Positions 9,504-18,525 of a stretch of DNA of 64,000 bases are shown here, in pieces. Made by a program: the position numbers and the translations under genes. This stretch comes from Ancylomarina sp048268005 (lineage in GTDB: Bacteria > Bacteroidota > Bacteroidia > Bacteroidales > Marinifilaceae): assembly GCA_048268005.1 (NCBI GenBank), contig JBLWWJ010000001.1:1302001-1366000 (forward strand), read 5' to 3'. Each line of letters begins with the position of its first letter. Position 1 is the stretch's first letter. The notes below the pieces were generated by a model. It made no database searches and had not been told where the DNA came from. It saw only the letters and a list, made by a program, of their open reading frames with translations.

Positions 9504-10193
9504 TTAATTTAAAGCGAAATTAAGTCTCGCCTTGTCGAATTGGTATATTTTAATCAATTGGGTTTCCTTATAATTTTCCTTTAGGAAATTCTTCAAGTTA
9601 TTAAACTCAGTAGCTTCGGAACTAGCACCCTTCGAATAAAAATGTCCCTCATCGTAATAAACCGCATGAATGACTTGATCCGCTTGGTTGGAAAAAGTAA
9701 GAACACTTTTATCAGGAATTTTTGTTTTAAAATTCTGTTTGGAAAGTGTGTTAAAGGTCTTCAATTCGTTAAAATAATGATCAAGAATTTGTTCTATGGT
9801 TTCCAAACCAATAAGCGTTCGTTTGTTGAATACGGATTGCTGAGCCATACCATTGTGAGCCAAATATTGCTCTAAGGCAAAAGAAAAACAATTTTGCCCC
9901 TTTATCTTCAATTCTTTGATATAATTTTTACGCTCAGTCAGACTAAATGAGCGTTTTTCCCCTCCCTTATCTGTACTCTTAAAATTATACTTAAGATGCT
10001 CGTTCTGAACCACAATATTTAAGGTATCATTCAACCATAAGGTATGAACCACCGTATTGTTTTCATTGATCTCAAGTGTATCGAGCACTCTTCCTACAAT
10101 TCTCTCTTCGAGTATCGACTCATACTGACAAAAGCCCCCATATGAAAGGGCCAATAAGCCAGAAAACAATATAAGCTTAAAAAGTCGTCTCAT
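9504..10193 (-). CDS. Secreted protein of a three-member paralogous family (QNC...H type), paralog 1
   Basis: 229 aa with an N-terminal signal peptide ending near FCQYE. It shares with 45757-46443 (very close) and 33340-34077 (more distant) a core of GQNCFSFALE, then FNKRT-x-GLETI, then VIHAVYYDEGHFYSKG. An invariant Cys in 'QNCxxxAxE' followed about 90 residues later by an invariant His resembles a papain-fold (NlpC/CHAP-type) cysteine peptidase, but this is an inference from two residues. It is probably periplasmic. It is monocistronic with its own terminator. Confidence 0.78.
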   Translation of the reverse strand: MRRLFKLILFSGLLALSYGGFCQYESILEERIVGRVLDTLEINENNTVVHTLWLNDTLNIVVQNEHLKYNFKSTDKGGEKRSFSLTERKNYIKELKIKGQNCFSFALEQYLAHNGMAQQSVFNKRTLIGLETIEQILDHYFNELKTFNTLSKQNFKTKIPDKSVLTFSNQADQVIHAVYYDEGHFYSKGASSEATEFNNLKNFLKENYKETQLIKIYQFDKARLNFALN

Positions 10194-10491
10194 ACTAGTC
10201 GTTTTAGGTATTTAGGTTCGCTTTTCTAAGGTCCATCTATGCAAAAACAAATATTTCCATCAAGAGATTAATTCTTTTCTCTATTTCCTTACTGAAGATA
10301 AACAAATTATTAGAGACAAACATAAAATATAAGCTGGTGCGAGAAACTATTCATGACTGGATGACTACTGAAAATGATACAGATAATAATGCCAATAAAT
10401 TTAATAGGTATAATAACCTGTTCTTAGACTAGAACCGGACTTATTCAAATTATCTCGTGTAAACCATAGCTTACTATATGGCTAGCCTGTT

Positions 10492-10950
10492 TTAGTCTGC
10501 CCGATCGACTAAGATCGTGTAAACCCCTGTCTCTGTGCTCAAGCTAAACTCTGCATTACTTATTTCAATCTCATTATACCTGGTAAATGAACAGCAATCT
10601 TCACTTAATCTTTCGGCATCTACATATAAATCGAAGATATTCTCCCTGGCAATATTAATTCTGTAATTCACAATTTCTGTTTGCCAGCCTATTGTTCTTA
10701 TTTCAATGATATTAAGATCTTCGTAATTGATAAACTCAAATTCAACAGGATGATCTGAGGCATCCAAAACTTCAATATCGTCAGAACTGTATCTACCACT
10801 AGCAAACACATTTTCCCCAGAATCCTTATCAACAAGATCGAATAAAAAATAGTTGGGAGGTGTAAAACAGGCCCCGCATTCTTCTTCACTAGAACAAGCT
10901 GTCATCAAGAAAAATGCCAAAACAAAGAAGGCTAAACTTAACTTTTTCAT
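10492..10950 (-). CDS. Small lipoprotein, 152 aa
   Basis: The signal peptide MKKLSLAFFVLAFFLMTAC ends in a lipobox Cys at residue 19, followed by acidic and Cys-rich SSEEECGACFTPP. The remainder is predicted beta-strand rich (FLFDLVDKDSGENVFASG, about 'ligand-like' small beta-sandwich size). No enzymatic motif is visible. I do not recognise the family; it resembles many short orphan lipoproteins of Bacteroidota. Confidence 0.75.
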   Translation of the reverse strand: MKKLSLAFFVLAFFLMTACSSEEECGACFTPPNYFLFDLVDKDSGENVFASGRYSSDDIEVLDASDHPVEFEFINYEDLNIIEIRTIGWQTEIVNYRINIARENIFDLYVDAERLSEDCCSFTRYNEIEISNAEFSLSTETGVYTILVDRAD

Positions 10951-11009
10951 AATCAGTAAAATTTAATAACTAATTGAAAAAAGACTTTATAGGATAAAAC
11001 CGATTACCC

Positions 11010-11210
11010 TTATTGATCTTGTCCTATCTGTTCTTTTTTATTAAACAGATTTAGAATGATAATACTAAAGCCAGCACCAAACAATGCCCCTGGTATAAAT
11101 CTTTCGTAATGCTGACTTATCAAATCGTATCCGAATCCTTCTAAAATATCTATCGATATAGCCAATAGAATCAATAAAACGGCAAGAATAGAGGCATTTC
11201 TTTTTTTCAT
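11010..11210 (-). CDS. Small membrane protein, 66 aa, two helices
   Basis: The sequence holds two hydrophobic segments (ILAVLLILLAISIDIL and FIPGALFGAGFSIIILNLF) separated by a short polar loop, with a charged tail KKEQIGQDQ. It begins MKKRN with a positive N-terminus. The function is unknown. It is 60 bp downstream of the start of the small lipoprotein gene on the same strand. Confidence 0.6.
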   Translation of the reverse strand: MKKRNASILAVLLILLAISIDILEGFGYDLISQHYERFIPGALFGAGFSIIILNLFNKKEQIGQDQ

Positions 11211-11298
11211 CTTTTATAAATTTAAATGATATTAATTAGTTGATGATTATTGATATATTAGATAAAACACAATAGCGTATAAGTTCTGATCTATTTTA

Positions 11299-11718
11299 CT
11301 ATTCCTTTTTAATATACAACCACTTATCACGCCCGATAGTTATAATACCAACAAAATAGAATAATAGCAAAACAAGAAGTCCAACACTTATCTTTTCTAA
11401 TAAGGGGTTTCCACCATTAAAATTTACAATTCCAAGGATTGGAAATAGAGCTCCTAAAAAAGGAAGTCTTTTATTGAGGAATTTGTTTCCTCTTATTATC
11501 GTTGTTTCGTTTTCTTTAAGGGATCTTATATCAAATGGTTTACTCTTGCACCATTGTATCTTAGCAATCAAATATTGAGCATCAAGATCCTTAGGTATGT
11601 CAATGTGCTTTTCCTCCCCATTTTTCAATTCAGTTATTTTAGTTCGACCAATAAAAATATCATAGGCACACCTTCTATTAAAATCTTCTATTGGTCTTAT
11701 TAATCTGATCCTTTTCAT
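11299..11718 (-). CDS. Hypothetical protein with N-terminal beta domain and two membrane helices
   Basis: 139 aa. Residues 1-70 look like a small beta domain (YDIFIGRTKITELKNGEEKHI) of the sort seen in cytoplasmic domains that carry an 'I-D-G-K-K-I-G-x-I-x-N-G' pattern. Residues 85-133 hold two hydrophobic helices. No signal peptide is present. The family name is not certain and the function is unknown. Confidence 0.65.
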   Translation of the reverse strand: MKRIRLIRPIEDFNRRCAYDIFIGRTKITELKNGEEKHIDIPKDLDAQYLIAKIQWCKSKPFDIRSLKENETTIIRGNKFLNKRLPFLGALFPILGIVNFNGGNPLLEKISVGLLVLLLFYFVGIITIGRDKWLYIKKE

Positions 11719-11855
11719 CTGGTCGGTTTTATGAGATTCTTAAAATTATAATCCTCCTACAAGAAAATAGGACTACAATTTCCGCGCGCTATCTCACGAT
11801 CTAACTTTCTCTATACAATATGTTTTCTAAATAAAGTTTGATTTCCTTCTTCAAC

Positions 11856-12545
11856 TTATAAGTTAATCGTTTTGGTCGTTGTCCTCGTTGTCCTCGTTGT
11901 CGTTGTACTAATCGTTTTTACATTACTGTACGACACAAACAATAAATTGCCCAGAATCTTTCTTTTCAATTCTAATGATAATTTTTCATCTGCCTCTTTT
12001 TCCTTTTGGAGCCCCAGCTCACCATTAATTTTGGCTCTTAGACTATAGTAGTGATTATTATATGGATTTAAATCAATGGCCTTATTAATTATAGATAAAG
12101 CTTTGTCTGTTTTTTTCTGTTTTAGTTTTTTTTCGGCGCGCTTTATACTTCTCTTAGACAAATCATTAGGATCTCTCGGTCCGGTCGAATTCATATACTG
12201 AATAATTAACTTATAGCCATATGCTATCGGTTTTCCATTCAGTTTGCTTGCAGTCCACATATGTTTAGTTGACGCTAAAACTGATATTAAGTCTTTTGCC
12301 AAGCTTTCATCTGGCATGCGAACTACCTGAATTGCATCTAGTTTTCCATTACGATTAATTCTAAAATCAATCTCAGCAAAACCTGATTTGTAGCTAGTTC
12401 GAAATTTTTGTGGGTTCATTATTCTTTGAAAAATATATTTTTCAAACTCTCCATTAAAACTTGCCTTAACAAAATCATTACTTTGTGCATTAAGCTTTAG
12501 GGATAAAACTAAAATAACAATACAACCAATTATCTTTTTCATCAT
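11856..12545 (-). CDS. TonB-C-like/TPR secreted protein with Thr/Arg low-complexity tail
   Basis: The open frame begins at 12599, but the ATG at 12545 (or 12542) begins a signal peptide MMKKIIGCIVILVLSLKLNA, so I use that start. The first domain resembles a TonB C-terminal domain (FAEIDFRINRNGKLDAIQVV, then a helix and a W-containing strand), as in Bacteroidota proteins that borrow the fold for energy transduction or protein interaction. A TPR-like helical pair follows (KALSIINKAIDLNPYNNHYY). The last 15 residues are low-complexity Thr/Arg, encoded by a short ACN-rich repeat. The TonB domain has no N-terminal helix long enough for a normal TonB, so TonB function is doubtful. Confidence 0.7.
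   Translation of the reverse strand: MMKKIIGCIVILVLSLKLNAQSNDFVKASFNGEFEKYIFQRIMNPQKFRTSYKSGFAEIDFRINRNGKLDAIQVVRMPDESLAKDLISVLASTKHMWTASKLNGKPIAYGYKLIIQYMNSTGPRDPNDLSKRSIKRAEKKLKQKKTDKALSIINKAIDLNPYNNHYYSLRAKINGELGLQKEKEADEKLSLELKRKILGNLLFVSYSNVKTISTTTTRTTRTTTKTINL
11862..11915. repeat. Short tandem GTTGTCCTC-like microsatellite inside the coding end of the TonB-C/TPR gene
   Basis: On the plus strand the motif gtcgttgtcctcgttgtc is repeated with small changes. On the coding strand it encodes TTTTRTTRTTTK. Such repeats are prone to slippage, which would change the tail length or frame. Confidence 0.7.
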
Positions 12546-12650
12546 ATTTATACAATTATCAATGTTCTTTATTTGTGTTCTTATTCTCAACAGCTGCAAA
12601 TCATACGGATTATCTATGACTTACACGCCCAATTATTCAATCCTTCCTAA

Positions 12651-13280
12651 TTAATCAAAAATGGGATCAAGTTGCCTATCCTTATGCAATTGATACATTT
12701 TTAATAGTTGATCCTTAGTTACCCTGCGGTCTGATAAAACCGGTAGATTATCTATATCAAAAAAGCCAACATCACTGGTCTCAAGACCAGCTCTTGCTTC
12801 ACCCCCAATAATTTCACATTCCATAAACAATTGATAGATATCAAAAGGGAAAGGCCTTGCCTGATGTTTATTATAATCGATAAGTCCCAGTATTCTTATG
12901 GGTTTCACGTCGAAACCTGACTCCTCTTTCACTTCATTTATAGCAATCTCACTGGGCAACATCCCCGTGTCGGCATAGCCTCCGGGAGGACACCATTTGC
13001 CATCCATTCTTTCCTTAACCAAAAGAATCTTATCATTCCGAATGATAATTGCTCTCACGCCTACCTTTGGGGTCTGATAACCAACGTCTCTATTAAAAAC
13101 AAATTCCAACTTGCCTCTATCAATATCCGTAATGTGATTCAAAATCTCAATGCTTAGATTCTGCAGTTCTGTATAACGTTCACGGTCAAATTTATCCTTA
13201 GTGAAAGCCAATCCACTTTGTGCTATCGAATTAATCTTTTTTGCTATGCTCAGCCAATGATCCGGCGTTTGTTCTGACAT
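12651..13280 (-). CDS. NUDIX hydrolase with N-terminal NUDIX_N domain
   Basis: 209 aa. Residues 1-55 match the helical N-terminal extension found before some bacterial NUDIX domains (WLSIAKKINSIAQSGLAFTK). The NUDIX domain covers about 70-195. Its box reads GGYADTGMLPSEIAINEVKEESG, so the first Glu position is Met and the Arg of REUxEE is Asn, while the EE pair for metal binding remains. Proteins of this type hydrolyse NDP-linked substrates such as ADP-ribose or nucleotide sugars. The two changed positions could mean altered activity. Start choice is clear (MSEQTPDHW). Confidence 0.85.
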   Translation of the reverse strand: MSEQTPDHWLSIAKKINSIAQSGLAFTKDKFDRERYTELQNLSIEILNHITDIDRGKLEFVFNRDVGYQTPKVGVRAIIIRNDKILLVKERMDGKWCPPGGYADTGMLPSEIAINEVKEESGFDVKPIRILGLIDYNKHQARPFPFDIYQLFMECEIIGGEARAGLETSDVGFFDIDNLPVLSDRRVTKDQLLKMYQLHKDRQLDPIFD

Positions 13281-13310
13281 TTCTTCTATTTAATGTTTTC
13301 ACAAATTTTC

Positions 13311-13985
13311 TTACTTATTATCAAGCTCTCTAACTTCATAGGAAACTAAAAAGTAATGTGGCGAAGAAGATAAAATCCTATCGGTATACTTTTCATCCTC
13401 CTCCAGTAATAAAGATCCACAAAAGGTTTCTACGCCACCCCTTTGCCATGAAGAGGCATATATGAGCATAGGCATTTTCTTATTAAGTTTCCATTTTGTA
13501 TTTTCATAAGCTCTCAAATTATAATACTGATCATCATTCTTAGGATTAAACCTGATCTTTTTCTTCAAATCCGTTTCTAAGGTCTTGATTTGTAACAAAA
13601 GTTCAGTATCACTCTCTTTAGTAAAGATCTTAATCTGCTTGATGTAATCAATAAAATAACGCTCGTCATTCTTTTTATAATAGGTGTATTCGTTGTTACC
13701 TCTAAAAAGGATAGTTGTGGTCTGTAAGTTCGAATCCACATATTCATCCAAACTGATGGTAAGCTCGTAGGTCTGATCAAATTCACCCAAATCAAAGACA
13801 TTGATTCTCACACCTGCCAGTTCTAAGGCATGAATCAGATCCAGTTTCGTCAATTTCTCAGGCATATACTCGAAGTAGTCCTCATTTCTTTCCAATTGGG
13901 ATCTCTTATCAGGCTCATACACCTGAGCCTTTGCTTGACTTAGGTTTAAGCATATCAAACAGAAAAGCAATATTATTTTGTCCAT
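13311..13985 (-). CDS. Secreted hypothetical protein, 224 aa
   Basis: A signal peptide (MDKIILLFCLICLNLSQAKA) precedes a mixed alpha/beta body with no motif I recognise. The stretch VRINVFDLGEFDQTYELTIS looks like adjacent beta strands. The protein is Asp/Lys rich and probably periplasmic. It sits 30 bp upstream of the NUDIX gene on the same strand, so the two could be co-transcribed. Confidence 0.7.
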   Translation of the reverse strand: MDKIILLFCLICLNLSQAKAQVYEPDKRSQLERNEDYFEYMPEKLTKLDLIHALELAGVRINVFDLGEFDQTYELTISLDEYVDSNLQTTTILFRGNNEYTYYKKNDERYFIDYIKQIKIFTKESDTELLLQIKTLETDLKKKIRFNPKNDDQYYNLRAYENTKWKLNKKMPMLIYASSWQRGGVETFCGSLLLEEDEKYTDRILSSSPHYFLVSYEVRELDNK

Positions 13986-14075
13986 AATGACAATAATCGG
14001 TTTTAAAGTAATATCAGCTGAATTAACTTTTGTTATTTGTTATAGCTCGTTTTATTAGCTAAAAATCCAAGATGG

Positions 14076-14555
14076 TTAAACGCCTTTAAGATCACGATAG
14101 TATTTCTCTATCTCTTTAAACTTGTCATGATCCCAATTACCGATCTCATGTTGTTCTATTATTCTTTTATAAGTCAAGCCTTGCTTTATTTCAATTACAA
14201 GTTTATAATTCCGACCAGATTTAATGATAGGGAAAAACAATTCCCATATTTTAATTCGAGTTTCAGAGGTTTTTGTTTTAATAATTTCCGATGATTGGTC
14301 AAATTCATATACTTGAAACTCACATTCATCTTTTCCGAGTTTAATTTCTCCTAGATATCTTTTATTCTTTCTAAGGACAGATATAGAAAATAGAAAACTC
14401 ATTATTCCCCATACTCCCATTGCTATATAGATCTCATATTTCCCTAAATCATAAAGAAATACAAATGCTATCCATCCTGCAGAGATTAAAAACAGCTTAA
14501 TTAGTCCGTTGAATAGGCGAGTTGAATATTTTAAATAATTCGGTTTTATTATCAT
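14076..14555 (-). CDS. Membrane hypothetical protein, 159 aa, two helices
   Basis: Two hydrophobic segments near residues 17-60 (LFLISAGWIAFVFLYDL and IYIAMGVWGIMSFLFSISV) are followed by a soluble domain of predicted beta strands (KYLGEIKLGKDECEFQVYEF). The layout is typical of small Bacteroidota proteins with a cytoplasmic or periplasmic tail. The function is unknown. Confidence 0.68.
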   Translation of the reverse strand: MIIKPNYLKYSTRLFNGLIKLFLISAGWIAFVFLYDLGKYEIYIAMGVWGIMSFLFSISVLRKNKRYLGEIKLGKDECEFQVYEFDQSSEIIKTKTSETRIKIWELFFPIIKSGRNYKLVIEIKQGLTYKRIIEQHEIGNWDHDKFKEIEKYYRDLKGV

Positions 14556-14636
14556 ATTTAGTTACTTATTAAATTGACTTTAACCAACATGTGACGTATC
14601 TTGCACTATAAGATATATAATCAGACATTCACAAGT

Positions 14637-15218
14637 TTAAATATCAAGTATGTATTTTACATTTTTTTGTATAAAACGTCTGCTAACCATTAGTGTCGGC
14701 TTAATAAATTCTGCCTTTTTAGCAACTTTAGATTTACAATCCAAATAGGGTAATATGATATGATAGAAAGGTTCTGAACCGACTTCGATTAATTGTTCTT
14801 TGCTTACATTTAAAATCACAATAGTAGAATAATGACTCTCATTAATTGTTGAATACAGATGATCTGTCTTATCGTTATGATCAACTAATGACTTAACATC
14901 GCTTATTTGTATGTCCACAGTCTTACCATTCTTAGACAAAAATGTGACCGAATTTGCTTTGTTGAAACATATATTCTTACGGCCCTCAATTTCTGATGCA
15001 TGTAATTGTAATCTAATCGAATAGATTGTGTCAGCCGGCTTTATAACTTTTTCAAAAGAAACTCCTAAAAAAAATTCTTCTTTAAAATCCTCAGAATATC
15101 CATAAACATACTTTCTTTTTGATTTGTATTCGTTTCCGTCCTTTTCAATTGTATTTGAAAAACAATTGAATGAATTAACAAGAAAAATAAATCCTAGTAT
15201 AAAAATAACTTTCTTCAT
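14637..15218 (-). CDS. Secreted hypothetical protein, 193 aa
   Basis: The signal peptide MKKVIFILGFIFLVNSFNCF precedes a beta-rich body (SIRLQLHASEIEGRKNI, TVDIQISDVKSLVD). It has no motif I recognise. Copy B of the promoter-like repeat lies 150 bp upstream and reads toward it. Confidence 0.7.
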   Translation of the reverse strand: MKKVIFILGFIFLVNSFNCFSNTIEKDGNEYKSKRKYVYGYSEDFKEEFFLGVSFEKVIKPADTIYSIRLQLHASEIEGRKNICFNKANSVTFLSKNGKTVDIQISDVKSLVDHNDKTDHLYSTINESHYSTIVILNVSKEQLIEVGSEPFYHIILPYLDCKSKVAKKAEFIKPTLMVSRRFIQKNVKYILDI

Positions 15219-15367
15219 TTTATTGATTTAAGTGTTATTCATAATTATATATAAGCATATCTTCAATTTCATAAATGACTGGTAACTTCCTAACTACCTC
15301 CTACTCTTCTATAGAATTTTATTTGTGTTAGGGTTCTATTAGCAAAATGCTAATTATAGAGCTCTAC

Positions 15368-15456
15368 CAAATCTATAAAAAACAAACAGTAAACAATAAA
15401 TTAAGTTTGTGTAAAACACATAGAATACATAAAATAGAATAAATATAAATATTAAC
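15368..15456 (-). repeat. Dispersed ~90 bp promoter-like repeat, copy B
   Basis: The minus strand reads TATTGTTTACTGTTTG then TAGATTTG (TAnnTTTG) 150 bp upstream of 14637-15218. The distal part shares 'cacatagaatacataaaata' with copy C at 32011. The right arm of the ATAGA-N5-TCTAT dyad is lost here. Confidence 0.8.
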
Positions 15457-15529
15457 ACAAGATATAACGTTTGTTAGCAAAGTGATATTGGGAAAGCACA
15501 CTCGTCGCAGGGGGTAACATCTGGAGACA

Positions 15530-15655
15530 TTATATCCATCCACTAAAATTATAAGCCATTTTGCCCTAATGCATCATAATAATCCTGTCGCCAAGATTAA
15601 CCGAATACTACATAGGTTGAGTGACCATCAGTGTGGTCAGTTAAATTTTTGGTCT
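15530..15655 (-). pseudogene. Decayed fragment of the ABC ATPase gene (3' part)
   Basis: This segment aligns along about 125 bp with 16875-17000 inside the intact ATPase gene, sharing long runs such as 'ctgtcgccaagattaaccg' and 'agtgaccatcagtgtggtca'. Translated in the homologous frame it gives LTTLMVTQPM-stop-YSVNLGDRIIMMH-stop-GKMAY, matching the ATPase D-loop/H-loop end with two in-frame stops. It is a relic of a second copy of the transporter's ATPase, and lies on the far side of the single-domain binding-protein gene. Confidence 0.85.
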
Positions 15656-15721
15656 TTGATAATAAATTAATGTAGATTATTTTGATAATTTCTTTCGCTC
15701 TTTAAATATGCTTTTAATTTA

Positions 15722-16714
15722 TTACTCAAATTTGCTGATGTCCCATTTGACTTTCATGTTATTTAATGCTTCAAGATTAATTTTCAAGTCTTTAGGTACC
15801 ACATTTTTCACGCCAAGTTCATTGGTCCGTTTACCATTGAGAATGTCGGCAGCAAGATTTCCAGCTATTTCACCTACATCATAATATTTAGCACCTAAAC
15901 CAAAAAGCACATTGCCATATACTTTATAAGGGTTGTTGCTGAACATGGGGATTTTTGCTTTAGCAGCAGCATTAATGAGTTGATCGATTCCCAATTCAAC
16001 AACATTGTCGCCACCAAGCCAAAGAGCTTCAACACCTCTCATTGTTAAACTCATTGCAGCTTCCAGCACCTGGCTTGAAGTTTCTACACTAACTTCCAGT
16101 AACTCAATATTTAATTCCTCACACTTTTTGCGAGCCAGCCGAACACAGGCTTCAGAACAAATTTCACTGGTACACCAAACTGTTCCTACTTTTTTTAAAT
16201 CAGGATTCATTTGACATGCAATTTCAAAGGACTCTGCAACGGGTTGGAAAGTTCCAATACCCACCAAATGTGGTGGATGTTCATCGGGAGAATCTCCTGT
16301 AATTCCGACCCCTGCAATATAGGGATCAGTAACGGCACAAAAAACATGCTTGACTGTACCCTCTTTATTGGCATTAGCCATTACCTGAAGAGCTGGTGTA
16401 CTAATTGTAACCACCATATCAAAATGACTACTTACAATATTTAGTGCAATAATATTTGCGGTAGGCATATCCCCTTCGGCGCAATATTTATTGATCAAAC
16501 AGTTCTGCCCATCAATAAACCCCTGCTTGCTAAGAGCCTCAATAATGCCATTTTCTGTCTCATCCAATATCGATCGTGAAGCAATTTTAAAGATGGCAAT
16601 AGTTGTCATATTATCTTTGCTATCATGAGTCCGGTTGCCAAGATCGAGCAATAATAAAATAACGGCTGCAATAATCAATGCCAAAGGGGCACGTATTATT
16701 TTATTAATCTTCAT
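15722..16714 (-). CDS. ABC_sub_bind-family substrate-binding protein (single domain)
   Basis: 330 aa. An N-terminal membrane anchor (APLALIIAAVILLLLDLGNR) carries the same '(L)LLL(S)DL(S/G)NR' end as the two double-domain paralogs at 19805 and 21766. The body matches the ABC_sub_bind family (PF04392; TrpX-like): MTTIAIFKIASRSILDETENGI, the DMVVTISTPALQVM strand-turn, HVFCAVTDPYIAGVG, and a terminal ILNGKRTNE helix. It is predicted to present a small ligand (aromatic amino acid, purine-like or similar) to the adjacent permease. It is the last gene of the cluster, 55 bp after the ATPase. Confidence 0.9.
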   Translation of the reverse strand: MKINKIIRAPLALIIAAVILLLLDLGNRTHDSKDNMTTIAIFKIASRSILDETENGIIEALSKQGFIDGQNCLINKYCAEGDMPTANIIALNIVSSHFDMVVTISTPALQVMANANKEGTVKHVFCAVTDPYIAGVGITGDSPDEHPPHLVGIGTFQPVAESFEIACQMNPDLKKVGTVWCTSEICSEACVRLARKKCEELNIELLEVSVETSSQVLEAAMSLTMRGVEALWLGGDNVVELGIDQLINAAAKAKIPMFSNNPYKVYGNVLFGLGAKYYDVGEIAGNLAADILNGKRTNELGVKNVVPKDLKINLEALNNMKVKWDISKFE

Positions 16715-16769
16715 GTTGCATAAATTGTTTTACTCTAGAATTTAAATAATGCATCTTTCAAATGCACGC

Positions 16770-17582
16770 TTAAACGTAACACTCTTCAATAAGAGTCGCT
16801 ACAGCCGAATCGATATTGTCTTTGCGGCGAAGCTCATCGAATAGCCTAAGCAGATCACTCACTTTTAAGCGTTGTTTATCCACACCTTTAAAATCATAAG
16901 CCACTTTGCCCTGATGCATCATAATGATCCTGTCGCCAAGATTAACCGCTTGCTGCATAGAGTGAGTGACCATCAGTGTGGTCAGTTTATCTTTTTCAAT
17001 CAATTGCTGTGTCAGTTCAATAACTTTACTGGCTGTTTTGGGATCAAGGGCTGCAGTATGCTCATCCAATAGAAGGAGTCGGGGTTTAATGGCAGTCGAC
17101 ATCAATAAAGTGAGCGCTTGTCTTTGACCACCCGATAATTTACCGATGGGATTTTCAAGTCGATCTTCCAAACCCATATTCAGCGGCTTAACCATTTCCC
17201 TAAAGTCAGAGATTAATTTACGGGGCAGCCCCCACCCCAATCCACGACTCTTCCCTCGTTTCAGGGCAAGAGCCAAATTCTCCTGTATCGACATATTGGG
17301 TGCTGTGCCGCTGAAAGGATTCTGAAACACCCTCCCAATATACTTTGCCCTCTTGTGTTCAGTCCATTTGCTGATATCCTCTCCATCGAGCATAATGCTT
17401 CCCTCATCAACAAGAAAAGTTCCTGCCACAGCATTTAAGCAGGTCGATTTACCCGACCCATTGGTTCCAAGAACACAGACAAAACTGCCTTCTTCAATTT
17501 CAATATTAACACCCTGAAGTGCTTTCACTTCGTTTGCCGTTTCAGGATTAAAGGTTTTTCTAATATTTTCGATCTTAAGCAT
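16770..17582 (-). CDS. ABC transporter ATP-binding protein
   Basis: 270 aa. Walker A is GTNGSGKST, the Q-loop region is RVFQNPF, the signature is LSGGQRQAL, Walker B is LLLLDEHTAALDP, and the H-loop is MVTHSMQQA. The 'DEHTAALDP' form is typical of ATPases paired with ABC_sub_bind proteins and BPD_transp_2 permeases. It overlaps the permease gene by 8 bp, which indicates translational coupling. It powers import of the ligand bound by the cluster's binding proteins. Confidence 0.95.
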   Translation of the reverse strand: MLKIENIRKTFNPETANEVKALQGVNIEIEEGSFVCVLGTNGSGKSTCLNAVAGTFLVDEGSIMLDGEDISKWTEHKRAKYIGRVFQNPFSGTAPNMSIQENLALALKRGKSRGLGWGLPRKLISDFREMVKPLNMGLEDRLENPIGKLSGGQRQALTLLMSTAIKPRLLLLDEHTAALDPKTASKVIELTQQLIEKDKLTTLMVTHSMQQAVNLGDRIIMMHQGKVAYDFKGVDKQRLKVSDLLRLFDELRRKDNIDSAVATLIEECYV

Positions 17583-18516
17583 GGGCTTTGAATTTTAGGG
17601 TCATTTTTTTCTTATTCTTCATGATTGAGGGTAAAACCAAAGCAATAAATACAAAGATTGCAGTGATCATTTTCAGGTCATTTGGGTTAAGTCCCCAGCG
17701 AAGTGCAATGGCAACCAACAAACGAAAGAGTAGCGAACCAATGACGGCTCCTGCTATAACAAATCCCAGACCGGTATCATTAATAATCGCCTCACCAATA
17801 ATAACACTTGCCAGTCCCCATACCATCATGCCAATACCCATTTGTACATCGGCAAAGCCTTGGTACTGGGCTAGCATGGCACCTGCCAAGGCAATAAAAC
17901 CATTGGACAAGCCAACTCCCAATATGATCATGAATTTTGTGTTTACACCCAATGCCCTAATCATTTGATTATTGTCACCAGTGGCACGCATCGCCGTACC
18001 AATGTTCGTTTTAAAGAACCACAAAAGCAGTAAACAGAACAGCATTACAGTAATGGAATAGAACAGCAGAAGCCATAAATCCTTTGCAGAAACTTCCCAG
18101 CCCATCAGCATGACTTTTGCATCCTCACCCGATATCCAGGCTGAAAAATTTTCAACCCACGTAAAGACTGTCGTTTGATTCAGCAAGGGAATATTGCTTT
18201 TGCCCATCACGTGCAAATTAACCGAATACAATGCCGTCATCACCAATATACCCGCCAATAGGGGATTGATTTTAAAACGGGTGTGAATAATGCCGGTAAT
18301 GGAACCAGCAACCATTCCTGCAAAAAAAGCAATGAGACTGGCTAAAAGAGGATTGACACCAGCCACAATTAAAGAAGCAGCCGTGGCGGCACCGAAAGTA
18401 AACGATCCTTCTGCTGTTATATCAGGAAAATCGAAAATGCGAAAACTAATAAAAATACCCAACGCCAGGAGCGCCAGTATTAAGCCGATAGTAAATGATC
18501 CTATTAATAATGACAT
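17575..18516 (-). CDS. ABC transporter permease (BPD_transp_2 type)
   Basis: 313 aa with eight to ten hydrophobic helices. The motif FDFPDITAEGSFTFGAATAA in the first third and the 'ALGVNTKFMIILGVGLSNGFIALAGAML' region are typical of permeases in TrpXYZ-like/ABC_sub_bind import systems. It forms the inner-membrane channel with the ATPase encoded downstream. The neighbour upstream is the STAS fusion gene, 9 bp away. Confidence 0.93.
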   Translation of the reverse strand: MSLLIGSFTIGLILALLALGIFISFRIFDFPDITAEGSFTFGAATAASLIVAGVNPLLASLIAFFAGMVAGSITGIIHTRFKINPLLAGILVMTALYSVNLHVMGKSNIPLLNQTTVFTWVENFSAWISGEDAKVMLMGWEVSAKDLWLLLFYSITVMLFCLLLLWFFKTNIGTAMRATGDNNQMIRALGVNTKFMIILGVGLSNGFIALAGAMLAQYQGFADVQMGIGMMVWGLASVIIGEAIINDTGLGFVIAGAVIGSLLFRLLVAIALRWGLNPNDLKMITAIFVFIALVLPSIMKNKKKMTLKFKAHA

Positions 18517-18525
18517 ATCAAAGTA

